Positions 36,173 through 48,279 are shown, counted from the first letter of the stretch. The stretch is DNA of 64,000 nucleotides from Polytrichum commune (GCA_950295325.1 OX485805.1:46028758-46092757), one strand, 5' to 3'. The notes: a model not told the origin generated them from the sequence alone. Numbers and translations are program-made.

Positions 36173-37040
36173 CCTCTTACCCCGGACCTTATAGTTCATA
36201 GGAGGGGACCCTCCTACTTTGCTTTCGGGACCCACCCTTTAATCAATAATCAATTCTTAGATGTGGACTTCCATTCGTGAAAGTCCATTCTTATGTTGAT
36301 CATCGCATTGCCGGAGCAACACTACAACAACCCGAACCGTACTAGGCAACTATGCCCTCACATTGGGCCAATGTCCATGAAGGCTGTGCCGTTTGACCTT
36401 GGGTAGGTGAGGCCACACCACCTCACCCATATAAGCCTCTAGGACTTTAGGCGGGGCCCCTACCTCACCGTCAAGAAACCTTTTGTCTCTTTACCAAGAG
36501 TTGGGGCCAAGTATACATTTTCCGTTAGCCGCTGGGGCTAGAAGCCCCAGCAGCTTTAGAACATCATAACTTCCTTATACAATGTCTATTGCTAACAAGC
36601 GACCACTTTATCTTCATCTACGTTTCACGTACATGCTGATGGACTCCTCACTTGCCCCATTTGGGCAAGTATCGAGGAAGTTATGCCTGTTCAAACCTTG
36701 GCAGTCCCGGGAGCCACTCCCAGGCCACTGTTGTACCAGGGCGCTGTTCCCGGGACAGCGCCCCACTCAAATTGTCATAACTCCTAACTCACACCTCTGA
36801 TTGAGGTGTTCTTGAGCATTCTAGAATTTACACGCTATAAGCTACACATAGCTGATGGCCTTACCCTCGTGCCTCCTAGTCTTCGTGGATGGGAGGTGTT
36901 CCCAACGCCCGGGGCCCTCACCCACACTAGGATCACTTGGGCCCTCTCACTAACGGCAACACAAGTCCCATGTGTCACTTTGGGGTTCCCCTTGTGTCCA
37001 TGGTGTTTCAGGCACTCCTCATGGAGAGGTGCGCGACAAT
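36173..37040. other. GC-rich island without a recognised gene
   Basis: Base composition is clearly higher in G+C than the neighbourhood, with CCCGGGA, GGGGCC and CACCTCACC words and several short frames on the plus strand (for example 36,582-36,800 and 36,806-37,042). No domain was recognised. It may be an LTR or an old element. Confidence 0.35.
36739..36763. other. GC-rich hairpin
   Basis: Nine-base arms GGGCGCTGT and ACAGCGCCC flank TCCCGGG. This is the strongest short GC hairpin I noticed in the window. Confidence 0.6.
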
Positions 37041-37269
37041 AAGGGGTAATGCAATGAATCCTTCATTTAATGCTATCTATATCTATACATTCATATATGG
37101 ATTAGGTGAAGGTGGAGAGGGTCATAAAATAGTTCTATCTCATTATACAACCACCCAAATCCTTCGCCCCGGATTTGAAGGGTTAAGCAAGTTTAAAATA
37201 CAAAGGCACCCTTAAAGAGTGGACCCCTAGATTTGATTGATATGTGGTACGGTGGGGATCAAAGAGCAA

Positions 37270-37563
37270 ACGTCATAAGGAAACATGTTTAAAAGAGATT
37301 GAACTACATCTTCAAATATTTATAACTTCTCTACACTCAATACTGAACAAAATTGGGAGGACATATTTATCCAATTAAGATATCGCACAAACATACATTT
37401 CCAATACCCATGACTAAATACGGGAAGGTCCGGTTTCAATTCAGTTTTTGCATTTGTTTCACCGTAGATTTACTAATGTAACATGAGCTTTGTTGTTTAA
37501 AAGGTAATCAGTAGAAGTTGGAGAACGTGAAAAACAAACCAAATAACACCCACATATCTTATA
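37270..37563 (+). repeat. Dispersed ~300-bp repeat, copy 2
   Basis: Direct-orientation partner of 27,055-27,352. Confidence 0.6.
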
Positions 37564-38144
37564 AATGAAGAGGCTTTTTGTACATGCTTGCTTTCTAAGT
37601 ATGCCTGTATGAATATCTATCCATGTATGCCCGATTCGCAATTGCACACAATTGCAAGCCTTCGAAATGCTTGGACAAATAAACAAAGAAGTTAATGTAG
37701 AGTAGGTTGAAATTTTTATTGTGCTTTTCATGATGCAATTAAAAAACTCCAAACTAGACTTGTGATTGTGCACAGCAAAGGGGTCAACACATCCAGCATG
37801 ATCAACTCGGAGTGTGATTTCCATGATGCAAAGACAAATTCTAGCACACCAAAGATTTTTGAAGCTGGTTGATGGTGTTGTGTTGTGTTACGGTGTTGAT
37901 GAATTTCTAGTGAAGCTGTTGGGCTCCTGATTACTTGACAGTCTTTGAAAGCTCCCGGGTGTAATTCAACTCCTCCTGGAAGCTGTCAAGAGATTGTTAC
38001 TTACAGATTAGTGGCTATGGAAGCAAGGCACGAGATCCATTTGGATGCTGGCACCATCTCAATTGGTAATCCCACACATCGATGACATCCCGGTAAGTCT
38101 GCTTTTCCTACCTGTGGAGTGATTGATCCAGTTTTAGTCAAGTT

Positions 38145-38615
38145 TTGCTCCTTTTGATAGTGGTTGTCTATGCAGAGGTTAGGACGTTTAGCTCATTGGA
38201 CGATTTGACATACTTCAGTGGCTTGAGTGATGAAGCGGAATGCCAGTTGTGGAGGCGTGTAGAGAATTGCATTGCCATGGCCTATCAACAAGTCTTCCAG
38301 AATAAGTTAGGTGTGGAATCACATGCCTTCAAATTTCATAACGAAAACTCATTAGAAGCAATGAAATGGTGGAGTTCAAAAGGTTGTAGTAGCAGAGAAT
38401 TTAGAAATTGGACAAAGCAAACTAACTTCATTCTCAAATCAGTATTACTCCCAACATTTCTTGTGTTGCCTCTTTCAGGCCTCTCAAACTCATCAGTATT
38501 GCCAGGTGCAAAGGTTTGTAGTAGGGAAAAAACCTTGGAGATTGGACAAAGCAAAACTCCATCCCTCCGGACTAGGGATACTCCCAACAAGCACATCGAA
38601 CAACAAACCCTCTAA
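38145..38615 (+). CDS. Unassigned 156-codon open frame inside a tandem duplication
   Basis: The frame contains SSLDDLTYFSGLSDEAECQL and WRRVENCIAMAYQQVF, which look protein-like. A CTATGCAG|AG acceptor-like site sits near 38,175 and a CCCG|GTAAGT donor-like site near 38,094. The phases of that pair do not give an open join. The second copy of the duplicated unit (38,714-39,130) does not keep the frame. It could be an exon of a dying gene or chance. Confidence 0.25.
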   Translation: MLLLIVVVYAEVRTFSSLDDLTYFSGLSDEAECQLWRRVENCIAMAYQQVFQNKLGVESHAFKFHNENSLEAMKWWSSKGCSSREFRNWTKQTNFILKSVLLPTFLVLPLSGLSNSSVLPGAKVCSREKTLEIGQSKTPSLRTRDTPNKHIEQQTL

Positions 38616-39130
38616 AAACAACTTCCATTTCAACCCAATTAGCCGGGACCGGCCCACAATTTCGACCCTACTCATGTCCACTAACCAGTTATGCCATGCG
38701 TGCTGTTGTGCCAGTGGAATGCCAGTTGTGGAGGCGTGCGGAGAATTGTATTGGCACCATGGGAAGTAAAGAATAATTAGGTGTGTTTTCCCAGCTTGTG
38801 GCCTGGAATCACATGGCTTCAAGTTTCATCAAGTAAAACTATGAGAAGCAATGAAATGCCGGAGTTCGAAAGGCTGTAGTAGGAAAGAGCTTAGACCTTC
38901 AGGACAAAAACAAACTAGCTTCATTCCCAGGTCAGTGTTACTTTGTTTGTTGCCTTAATTAGAACTCTGAAACTCACCACTTATTGTTAGCAGGTGCGTG
39001 TTAATTAGGTTTGTAGTAGGAAAAAACATTTAGAGAGTGAACAAGGCAAAGGTTTAGTCCCTCAGGATTGGGGATGCTCTCAACAAGCACAGCGAACATC
39101 AAACCCTTAAAAAAACAACTTCCAACTCAG
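38238..39130. repeat. Tandem duplication of a ~400-bp unit
   Basis: Unit 1 (38,238-38,640) and unit 2 (38,714-39,130) are direct copies offset by about 476 bases. Both begin GGAATGCCAGTTGTGGAGGC and carry TAGAAGCAATGAAATG-like, TTGTAGTAGG and CTCAACAAGCACA-like phrases. Confidence 0.7.
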
Positions 39131-39604
39131 TTAGCGGTGTCAGGTGACCCGCTTTAATTCGGCCCATGAGCCCATGATTTCAACCCTAGCGTCTGGTAAC
39201 TGGGACACTAATAACCATACCCCAACCATAGCTAGTGTGCAGGTTATTGTCGACGTGGTCCAATTACTTATTCATAGAGGAGATAAGCTTCAGCAGATTG
39301 CCCTTGACTGACAAGTTTTTATGATTTGGTGTAACTTAAATTCATATTACGCAGGCAACCCCATGTATGGACGACAAGATCTGGAGGAAACTCCTGCACA
39401 TGCTGGTGGAGTTAATATTTGCAGGCTTGCCATTAAATTGCATAATGCAGATTCAGACACTATCCAAGTACTAGCACGTGAAAACTATCTCCCCCGGTCT
39501 CCAGCAGGCTTTCAGTGAGACCAAAGCACAGAAAATAATGGCAGTCATGATTGCTGAAAGGCCAAAAAAGGTCTGGGTGTAGGATGTAATGGAGGGGAGG
39601 TGAT

Positions 39605-39880
39605 TTGAACCTATTGAGCTGTATTGCAGATAGCCTATCAATTGCAGCCGGAGATGGAGGCTTGGTGTGCTTTGCGAAGTTTGGGCAGCATCCCGGTTTC
39701 AATCTTAACCCCATACTTTCAGTTGATCATTTCCAATCCACTCACAAAATGGCGTGAGCTTCCCCCTTTACTTGGACTAGAAGCCGATTTCCCTAGACAC
39801 ATATTACTGATGGTGAGGCATGCGGAATCGTGGCACTGTTCCATCTTCTGCAAAGTTGCGAATCTCATCTCTCCCATTTG
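39605..39880 (+). pseudogene. F-box/kelch-type fragment with frame change
   Basis: One plus frame reads DSLSIAAGDGGLVCFAKFG. After a frame change near 39,700 another reads SNPLTKWRELPPLLGL and then PRHILLMV. GGLVCF followed by a CNPLTKSWRELPP-like phrase is the usual order in plant F-box-associated kelch proteins. No F-box or complete kelch blades are present. A copy of the 2,780-3,275 repeat follows it. Confidence 0.45.
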
Positions 39881-39899
39881 CTTCACTTTTTGGTGGCCC

Positions 39900-40110
39900 A
39901 TCTCCATGTTTTGCCCACCGATCACTCATCCAATAGCAGAAAGGTAATCAGAACTCATTGCCATGTTTCATTGATGGAGGCATGAAGTCATCCATAATTT
40001 TCAAATTATGTCCACGAGTTGATCGATTATGACTGATAACTAACTAGAGGAGGTGAATGACTCATCACTCCCATGGCTCATCACCCACTCTCCTCTCCTT
40101 GGTTATCTTA
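39900..40110. repeat. Dispersed copy of the 2,780-3,275 tandem unit
   Basis: Shares ATCACTCATCCAA, CCATGTTTCATNGATGG, CATAATTNTCANATTATG and CCACTCTCCTCT followed by TTGGTTATCT. Confidence 0.55.
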
Positions 40111-40612
40111 GTCCATAACACCAATCATCTTAGGGCTTGTTGATGTGTCATGTCTTCATTGGACATGACCGTGATGAATATAGGTTGTAGCACGTTGTCC
40201 TTGTGACAAGTCATCGTTACATCCGATAGCGTGCACGTGTCGCCCTACTACAGGTTGTAGCAAGGCTCCTCATGTACAATATCTAGTCCATAGTGGTCAA
40301 CCTAAACAAGTATGCTGACATATCTATTCCCTAATTGCATGTGAAGAGGCATTATATATCAGCCAAAATTGATGACATGGTGATGACCTAACCATCACAT
40401 CCGATAATGGGCACATGTGGTCTTGCCATCAGTTGCAGTATGCACCCAAAATCTACCCCGCCAATACTGCAACTCAATGGGTTGGGCATCTACTACAACC
40501 TGCGGTAGGGCTCCTTGCATCTATTACCTAGTTCATGGTAAATTGCCTAAAGTTCATGTGATGTAATTATGCTTCACAACACTACTTTAGGATTGTAACA
40601 TTCACCGTTACC

Positions 40613-40650
<38 letters not shown>

Positions 40651-40651
40651 A
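40613..40651. repeat. (ATCT)n microsatellite
   Basis: Nine to ten tetranucleotide units. Confidence 0.95.
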
Positions 40652-41077
40652 GGTGTGATATAATTGGTCTAGTGTTTCAAATGGAGAACAATATATGGAA
40701 AATGTGACAACATCTGGTATGGAATGCAATGAGAACGTCACTATAGTGTACACTGAATATGTGCAATTAGGTCACCTTTGCGAGGAGGTTGCCTATTTAA
40801 GCATGCAAATTACCTGGCCCGGTCAATATTAGACTACAAAAACTTATGACTTTGTTCATCTGTAGATCAACCATGGTAGAAGAATAATTCAAGACTTCTG
40901 TTACTGTGCTACTAAATATTCAAAGTAGTGTGGGCCAACCTAATTGCACATATCGGAGTACATTAATAAGTACATCTGTAACTGTTTCAGGTGAAGCTAA
41001 TTGTTCAGTGTGTCTAAGTACTTGTCTTCATCTCTCTGTGCAGCACTTAACTTCAATGGTAAAGACCCCACATCTAT

Positions 41078-41295
41078 GATCGGGGAGAACCGGCAGTTAC
41101 TTACAGATGAACTGGCTGAGTTTGAGAAATAACCGGTTGAGGTTCAAGACTGCAGGAGAATTACCGATCATTTTAGAGGAATTTATAGAATATACCCCAA
41201 TTTCATAAAGGAAAACCGAAGGATGTCAACATGTAACCGGTTGGACTTGCAAATACTAGGATCTCAACCGATTATGCCCAAAATCCTCCCCGATC
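41078..41295. mobile_element. ~218-bp MITE with perfect 10-bp TIRs (reference copy)
   Basis: The ends are GATCGGGGAG (41,078-41,087) and its exact complement CTCCCCGATC (41,286-41,295). No coding capacity. Diverged copies lie at 16,558, 22,547 and 27,370. The right terminus in those copies reads CGGACACTGCCCC or similar, so the true end may extend a few bases further. No target-site duplication was identified. Confidence 0.65.
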
Positions 41296-41369
41296 ACTGC
41301 CCCACATATTTTTGGGCGTACAACTCACATTCAAATCCATGGGGTTCGGCATCTGCCACATACACATAA

Positions 41370-42005
41370 ATGGGGAAGGTGTCTGCTGAACACAAATACA
41401 TGGGAAAGACCTCTTTGGCCGCAGGAGTAATCTGGCGGACAGACGCGGCATCCTCTGGACTCACATCCATACATGGGACCTCCATTCCAGAGTGTTGGTT
41501 TCTAGCGGCATACTTGAAACTATGCACAATTGCCAAGAAATTCATCTCTTCCAATCCACAATTGGGTCCGCGACTCTCAGGGCACTGCTTTCCCGATCGA
41601 CCCGAGCGCTCCACAAGGTCCAGGGTTGTTTCCGGATGGCGCCAACAACGGCAACGACTAGTCGTGCTGGATTTGGTTACAGGCAAGTTGACAGAATTCC
41701 AGGTCCTTTCCGAGAGATTGAAGGAGATTATAAGTTGTCGTCGTCTGAGGCAGCTCGATGAGTTGAGAAAGTATGGCTGGCATGTGTTTGCATGGGAAAA
41801 CAAGATTCGGCAGCTCGGTGTGAGGAGAGGCAAATTTGACGAGGATCTTCATGCGTGCTCCGACATTGTTACTAAAGCGTACAGTACAATGTGTCGCGTA
41901 CATCTCAATTGCAAAGTTTCGAATCATATCATGCTCATACATGACATGTCCACAAAAATGCGGAGTGATGATACTGCTCCCATTGGAGTTGCTCCTTTAC
42001 CTTGA
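41370..42005 (+). CDS. Unassigned 211-codon open frame
   Basis: The sequence is noticeably richer in G+C than its flanks. The C-terminal half looks like amphipathic helix (LSERLKEIISCRRLRQLDEL, RKYGWHVFAWENKIRQL, RGKFDEDLHACSDIVTKAY) with many charged residues. No signal peptide, membrane segment or known domain was recognised. A 179-codon frame is open on the other strand (41,294-41,833), so the coding strand is uncertain. It follows the 41,078 MITE by 75 bases. Confidence 0.3.
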   Translation: MGKVSAEHKYMGKTSLAAGVIWRTDAASSGLTSIHGTSIPECWFLAAYLKLCTIAKKFISSNPQLGPRLSGHCFPDRPERSTRSRVVSGWRQQRQRLVVLDLVTGKLTEFQVLSERLKEIISCRRLRQLDELRKYGWHVFAWENKIRQLGVRRGKFDEDLHACSDIVTKAYSTMCRVHLNCKVSNHIMLIHDMSTKMRSDDTAPIGVAPLP

Positions 42006-42554
42006 CAAGGAGGAGGAGGAGCAGCTGTAATGCAGGTGCAGGTAGACGCGCTGGATTCGGTTACTTATCTTGATCGGACATCTAATAATAATACTTGCGT
42101 GGTATGTGGTTAAGTGTGGCTCCAAGAATGGATACCAGAAAGACATGTGTTTAAATGAATTTGGACTGCGTGCTCAAAATATGATAACCATTCTTAAGTC
42201 AATAGTCAAAGCAATTGGGACCTCGATGACCAATTTTAATGAGCACGAGAATCTTCACTTTGATGACAAATAAGATATTCATATGCGTTCCAGAAACTAT
42301 GAAGAAAGTGTCTTCGACCTCCATTTGGATTTGCTGACCATCGTCACCTTGGATAAAGCCCATCCTGGAAAGGGGGAAGAAGCATGCAAGCGAAGAGGCT
42401 CTTTCATTCATGCTTGCTCTATCTGGAGCCAGGATTTACATCTATATCTATCTGCTAACCATCATCTTGTACTAATCACGTGTTTCATAGCCTAGGAGAA
42501 GCTGGCTAGTCAGAAAAAATGACCACGTAAGACTCATCTACGTTAGATGCACAA

Positions 42555-43436
42555 GGTTACTTAGGTATCTGCTGCAACAATGTTGTGTGTCAATTGGAGC
42601 ATTCAACCAGATCGTTCATGTCGAACCTAAGAGGCTTGATTGTGTACATTGTTCCTCGCAAAAAAAGAGCTAATGTTGTTGTAGTAGAGATGGAAACATG
42701 ATGTAATTAGAGATATTTGTGCAATTTTGAAAGGCAAGGAGGCATTATCTAGTAGTGGCTCCAGATCAATCTCTCCAGTGTATATAAAAGGAACGTGAAA
42801 ACTTGCTAAACAGTAAGTATGTTACATTGAAACATAAGTCCTTTTGTACGAACCTAGCTCACATTGAAATACAGGTCCTTCATACAAGCCCATCTCTCTC
42901 TTAGCATATCACCTTTTTATACATGTATGTATAAGTTGAATTCAAAGAATGAAACTGATAAATCATTTGTTTTTTTAAAAGAGTCTTCAGCTTCGAAAAA
43001 ATATTATTGAATAGCCTTTAAACAGGTCCATACGACAACTTTGAAAACGCGATATTGCCAACGGTGGAGTCGAACTGTTAGGCCAATGCAGTTACATTTT
43101 CAAACTGAAAGTCAATGCAATGCCTTGAGCTGTAAGTATAATGAAGGCACGGGTTTCATATTTTGACACTCCTCGTACAATGCAAAGATTGCTTAGGTGT
43201 TTGTTTGCAACGATTTGATAAGTAAATCAGGGCATTCAACCAGATCATGCATTTCAAAACTCAGAGACCTGATTACTCATCAGCACTAATTAGATTTGTT
43301 GTGGAGAGATTGAAACATTTTGAGAAAGTGTACAGATATCTGTCTGATTTTTATTGTAGTGAAGCAAGGATGAGCTAGAGGTGAGCCCAGATCAAGAGCT
43401 CCAGTGTATTGGAAAGGATTGTGAAGTCTTGTTAAT
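42555..43436. repeat. Two diverged direct copies of a ~250-bp unit
   Basis: Copies near 42,555-42,815 and 43,186-43,436 share CATTCAACCAGATC, a GTTGTNGNAGAGAT-type phrase, AAGCAAGGANG-like text and CTCCAGTGTAT, in order. Confidence 0.5.
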
Positions 43437-43552
43437 TCTCTGACAGCTTGTTTCTCTTTAGATAGTTGATTTCATTTCAATCATGTGTGTAATCAATACT
43501 GATGGTACTGGTATACCTTATACATATATACCTACTATCATGAAATGTGTTA

Positions 43553-45058
43553 CACTAGATACTGCATTTAGTGTGAACTGGTACTTTATGTCACTGTGGT
43601 AAGTTTTCTAACGAGACTTTTGAATAAATTTACAAGTACCGTCATCTCAACTTTTTGATGCTGCAACAAACGGTCGGTTTGCACTATGGACCATGAAGTT
43701 GGACCAGGGCTCTGCAAGGCAGCTGATTGGCTGTTGAAGTTCTCCCGGGACAACTTCGGTTTACACTAAGGAAAAAATGGCAGAGGGACTATGGAGGTCG
43801 AGGTCCCCAAAATATAATTTTTAAGGCCTAATAAATGCACTGACATGGTCCACCGGCTTTTGCGGTGAGAGAGGCAAGAGAGGTGGTATGGTAGGAAAAG
43901 GGCAAAGGCCAATGTTAGAGAAATACCATTTCAATAAATGTTTAATGAATCTACCTTTCATGTGCCTTAATTATACCATAACCCATGAGACATACTAGCA
44001 CTACCTTGCCCTACCCCTTAAATCGGCTTACACGTGTTTCACCAAACAACATGGGACATCTAGAATTCAGCAATACAAGTGCAGATTTGTTTTCTTGGTC
44101 TACCAAATGCAATGTTTGGAATTTTGGGGCTTGTAATATACTGTTGGAAAGGTCTTGAAAATACATTTCCAACGGTATATTACACACCCCAAAATGTTTA
44201 CAAAATGCAGTTGCAAAACAAAAAAAGAAAAATCTATAGTGGTTTAGTGACTGTAGATCAGAGTAGTGAAAAGAAGTGCAATGGGAAATCTTCTAACACT
44301 AATTATCAGAGAATTGAAAATTAGTGTTGAGCAAGGTAGGGTGGTAACAACATTAAATATAATCAAACACTAAATATCCTCTTTAGTGTAGTGACAACAC
44401 AAGGTATATGTCACATGTAAATTACATTGGGCATGTACAAATTAAATTGCTCAATTTTTTTTGTTGTAAAAATTGTTGTGAGAAGATTTGCAAGCCACAT
44501 CTTCGACACATTTAACAAGAAGTGAAGACAAGTGAAGCCCAAGAGAAGACAAGAGAATGATCAAACTGAATTTTTTATCAAAATTGCCCTTTTTAGGCAT
44601 GTATTAAAAAAATCAGCACCTTCACTTTTTCATGCGTGGTCATTCTTCTTGGTCCACATTTGGTTTACACCTAGTGAGGGGCCCAAGGCTCTCAAAATTG
44701 TTTTTTTATGAAGTCGGACCATGAACTCGGACCATTGACAAAGGCCATCTTCCATGGTCCGACTTCATGGTCCATAGTGTAAACCGGCCCAAAGTTTGAC
44801 ATATTTTGCATCTCAGCATCTTTGTAATGAAATAAATTGCCATGGATGGTTGAAATTTGGATGGAAAAAAATTTAGTAAGTGACAGTAATTGCAACATTG
44901 TAAATCCATAATGCCCAACATTTCTTTACGAGAATGACAACAAGTAATGTTAGGTTTACATTTGGTGTTGCTGACACTACACAAGTGGTTTACAATCAAT
45001 ATTGAGCAAGACAAATAGAACTGGTGACAATAAATAGAATATTTAGTGTAGTGCACAA
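43553..45058. mobile_element. Second copy of the ACTACACTAAA MITE, split by another TIR element
   Basis: The left part (43,553-43,660) matches 25,699-25,800 and the right part (44,870-45,058, ending in TATTTAGTGTAGTG) matches 25,865-26,056. Most of the intervening sequence belongs to the element at 43,671-44,790. Confidence 0.5.
43671..44790. mobile_element. 1.1-kb element with ~32-bp terminal inverted repeats
   Basis: The ends are inverted copies beginning around CGGTTTRCACTATGGACCAT and continuing GAAGTYGGACCA. AAA flanks both sides but is too short to prove a target-site duplication. The superfamily is unclear. The GGCCGGTTT-type end would suit PIF/Harbinger. A core at about 44,110-44,290 resembles the core of the 7,715 MITE. 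No transposase frame remains. Confidence 0.55.
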
Positions 45059-45239
45059 AGAAGTGCTTCGCACCCACATCAATTATGGTGCTCAGTGTGG
45101 ACCACACTAATTTCAAGGCCCAATTTAGTATGGGTACCATTATAATAGGCGGACGCTAACCCCCCTTAGACACTTTGAGGGGGAGGTGGATAGGGGTTGG
45201 GGCCCGCAATCCGGCACCTCTGGGCAGCCCCCACAAAAC

Positions 45240-46700
45240 AAATCTCAAATTTTTAGATCATGATCGAAAAGTGTTGCCCGCTCCGCTTGACTTCGAAAAA
45301 TAAAATTATTCTTGCATTCTTGAAGGCCACTTGTTCATATAACCCATATTGAGTGCACTTCATCTTCAAGATCCAAAATCATATATATATATATATATGT
45401 TCATTTCCACTTGATAAATAAGCAATTGTCTTCATTTTTGAAATGAAACTGTCAATAAAGCATGTAATTAACTTGGAAGTCAAAAATAATACAAAACCCT
45501 CATTAGCACTAAGGATATAATTTTTGTGACTTACCATTGAAAGGTTCTTTGTCATTCTAAAATGAAACTTAAAATAGTGTTTTATTTTAGTATAGTTTAT
45601 CTAATACCTTATTTATGTACGAAATATTCATACATATTCAACTTATTAAATGTGATTGAATGTAATTAGGTCTAATATCATAACATGCATATATTAACCT
45701 TAACATGTATAGCATTCAACCAATTTACATGTTAAAGTTATGCATTGCAGTGAGTAATACAACAATATTGGAGGATGGATTCAACAATATGGAGTCCACT
45801 AAAATATGCCAATTTGTCTTTTTCATACTAAACCTTGCTAATAATTCATCTTCACACTTGCAAACAATGATTTGCATCCCAAACTCAAATGATCTTGCCC
45901 ATAAAGATTTTGAGATCCTCAACTTCTTTCAAAAAATAAAAATAAAATCCACTTGATTTTTCCACTAAATACTCCATGAATCTTTGAACTTTGAGATGAT
46001 ATCTTGGGTTTCCATATGATTGTTGCTCAATGAAAGTTTTAAAAATGGTATTCCAAGTCTATTATTCATGAATGAAACATTGTTCCAATTTTAGGACATC
46101 TGATATCAAAGTGGATATTATTCATCTTCAAAAAAATAGCAATTTAAGAGAGAGGCACATGTTAGGCACCACCTCTCACTACATATGGAGTTAGGATTAG
46201 AGTACACATCTTTTTCACGAGAAATAAACTACGAAAGTTAGGTCCTTTGTACCCTTACCATTTTGAATACAAAGAGCTTCAAGCTCAAACTTTCACTATA
46301 GCTAATCAAGGCGGAGGCAAAGTAATTGTTAACATAGACATCATCAAGTCAAAAGATTGTGATTTAGAGACATCTTATTGCTTGAAGAGTGCTACGTATA
46401 GAAACTCACATAATGTGAGAATATTTGTATAAGTGGAAGAAAAGCAAATTGTGAGAGAATTGATTACAGAAACACACATAAAATGTGAATAGACGCATAA
46501 GCGGAAGAGAATAGTTTGGGTGAGAAATTGATTATAGAGTTGCTAAGGAAGAAAATGAGATTTGATACTTGAGAGGTTCTTATATACTTAAGAAGCCACA
46601 CGTGTGAGTATTACTGAGGCAATCATAGAGAGAAAGAGATTGAGTGATAGAGTGAAGCATGCAATCGGCATAAGAAATATTATCGCTCTATAATAAGAGA
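45240..46700. other. Gene-free AT-rich stretch
   Basis: Contains an (AT)n run near 45,380-45,398 and a purine-rich stretch near 46,430-46,670. No coding region could be supported. Confidence 0.45.
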
Positions 46701-46729
46701 AAACTCGACAATAAACAAGAACTAGTATT

Positions 46730-46925
46730 CCCCCCACATAGTGAATGGATACCTAAATAATATAGATACACATACAAATACACACACAAATAAGAGCCCA
46801 CCCACCGCAAGGTAGGTAGTAAACTCCACCCTGCATCAAGGGGATTCTTGAGCAGGGTAAGGCCAACATGCACACATTCACATCAGATCGCCCGACATTG
46901 GTTTTTCTTTTTTTTCTTTATCGCT
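46730..46925 (+). mobile_element. 3' end of the non-LTR element family, 5'-truncated
   Basis: Starts at CCCCCCACA, equivalent to the last coding bases of the copy at 30,789. It runs through AAGAGCCCACCCACCGCAAG, GATTCTTGAGCAGGG and GGCCAACATGCNCACATTCA. It ends in a TTTTTCTTTTTTTTC tail. This is the cleanest copy of the 3' module. Confidence 0.6.
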
Positions 46926-46929
46926 TTAC

Positions 46930-48250
46930 CACTTACCTCTCATCTATTATTCTATATTTTTTCCATTACCATAAGCCTCTTAACACAAAATAAGTCACTC
47001 TGTATATTAATATATAATTAAGAACCAAAAAACATTTTAATTATAAGTATACTTTCAACTACTTGCAATATAATTGACTAATACCAAGTATAAATGATGC
47101 AATCAATCTTATAATATCTAAGAAGTCAAATAATCAGAACTTAATTATTTTGAATATAATGAGAAGAATGTGTAGAGTTTTCAACACCTTCATTGAAGGA
47201 TAATTGAAAGTCATCCTTATCCCACATTAATTATTTACCTTTGAACGTGAGCAGAAATGCTACTATGATATCATTGACACTCTAATTAAGAGACCACTTA
47301 AGCTATTATGCACTGTATAAAAATAGAAATAGATAAAAATAAACTATACCTATTCATAGCTGCACTGACACTGTCATTATTTATAGTGTTACTCAAAATG
47401 TCCCTGTAGCTACTTATACCTGCACTTGAAATTGATTGGAACTACTTATAGTTTCAGTCAGAATAGAGTACAACTATTTATAAGTCAATAACTATATACA
47501 ACTGTGACGGAGCTAATAATAGAGTATTGCTATTTATAGCCTATACCTACATATAACTATTGTAGTTGTGCTAAAAATAGATTGAAGCTTATATGATTGT
47601 GATTGTGATATGATTATCGAGAAGAAGTCTATGGGCGATGAAAGCAACTTCAGGCTTCTGGTGAGGCCACATTGCCAGTGCTTTCTCGACCGTCGGATTC
47701 GACCGATGTAACCCTCCTCCCTTGATCTCCTCCGTTCCTGCCACCACTCATCCACTGCGTGTGCAGACAGACAAACAGACACTCACTCTCTTCACCTTCC
47801 CGATTACGATTTCTTTGCCAATTCTCTTAGCCAGAGGTCATCCGATTACGCATTCTCTGTTCAGATTGGATCGGTGTCAGTAGGGTTTCAAAGTTGGGGT
47901 CTAGATTTGTGTGGCATAGAAAGATTGTGTTGTGAAGGTTGGGAGACATTGGCTACTGGAGTGTGTAAATTTTTTGATATTGTATTAGAAGGATAGTATG
48001 AGAAAGTAATGATCTTATAAAAGAGATTGAGAGAAAATGACAAGTTTTGAGAGAGTGAAGCAAAGATGTCTTACTAAGTGGAAAGTTAATGAAGGCATTG
48101 TTACCCATGTGGAGACAAAAATCTTCCCTACATGGTAAGAGAGTGTTCAACAACAACTTAGTAATGAGTAAATCGATTATCACTTATGTTTTATCGGAAG
48201 AAACTCTCATAATGAAGAGCTACAAATAGGAGGATTAAAAAAAAAATCAA
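46930..48250. other. Gene-free AT-rich stretch
   Basis: A TATAGCTACTTATA-like word recurs at 47,340-47,580. No gene could be supported. Confidence 0.4.
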
Positions 48251-48279
48251 CAGAGAGAGGATTGGAAAAGAACACTTTG

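Noticed and set aside
36173-37040. CpG-island-like promoter with a gene
   Set aside because: No exon, TATA box or domain could be tied to it on either strand.
43671-44790. CACTA (En/Spm) transposon because CACTA occurs near the end
   Set aside because: CACTATGG lies several bases inside the inverted repeat rather than at its terminus, and no 3-bp duplication beyond AAA can be shown.
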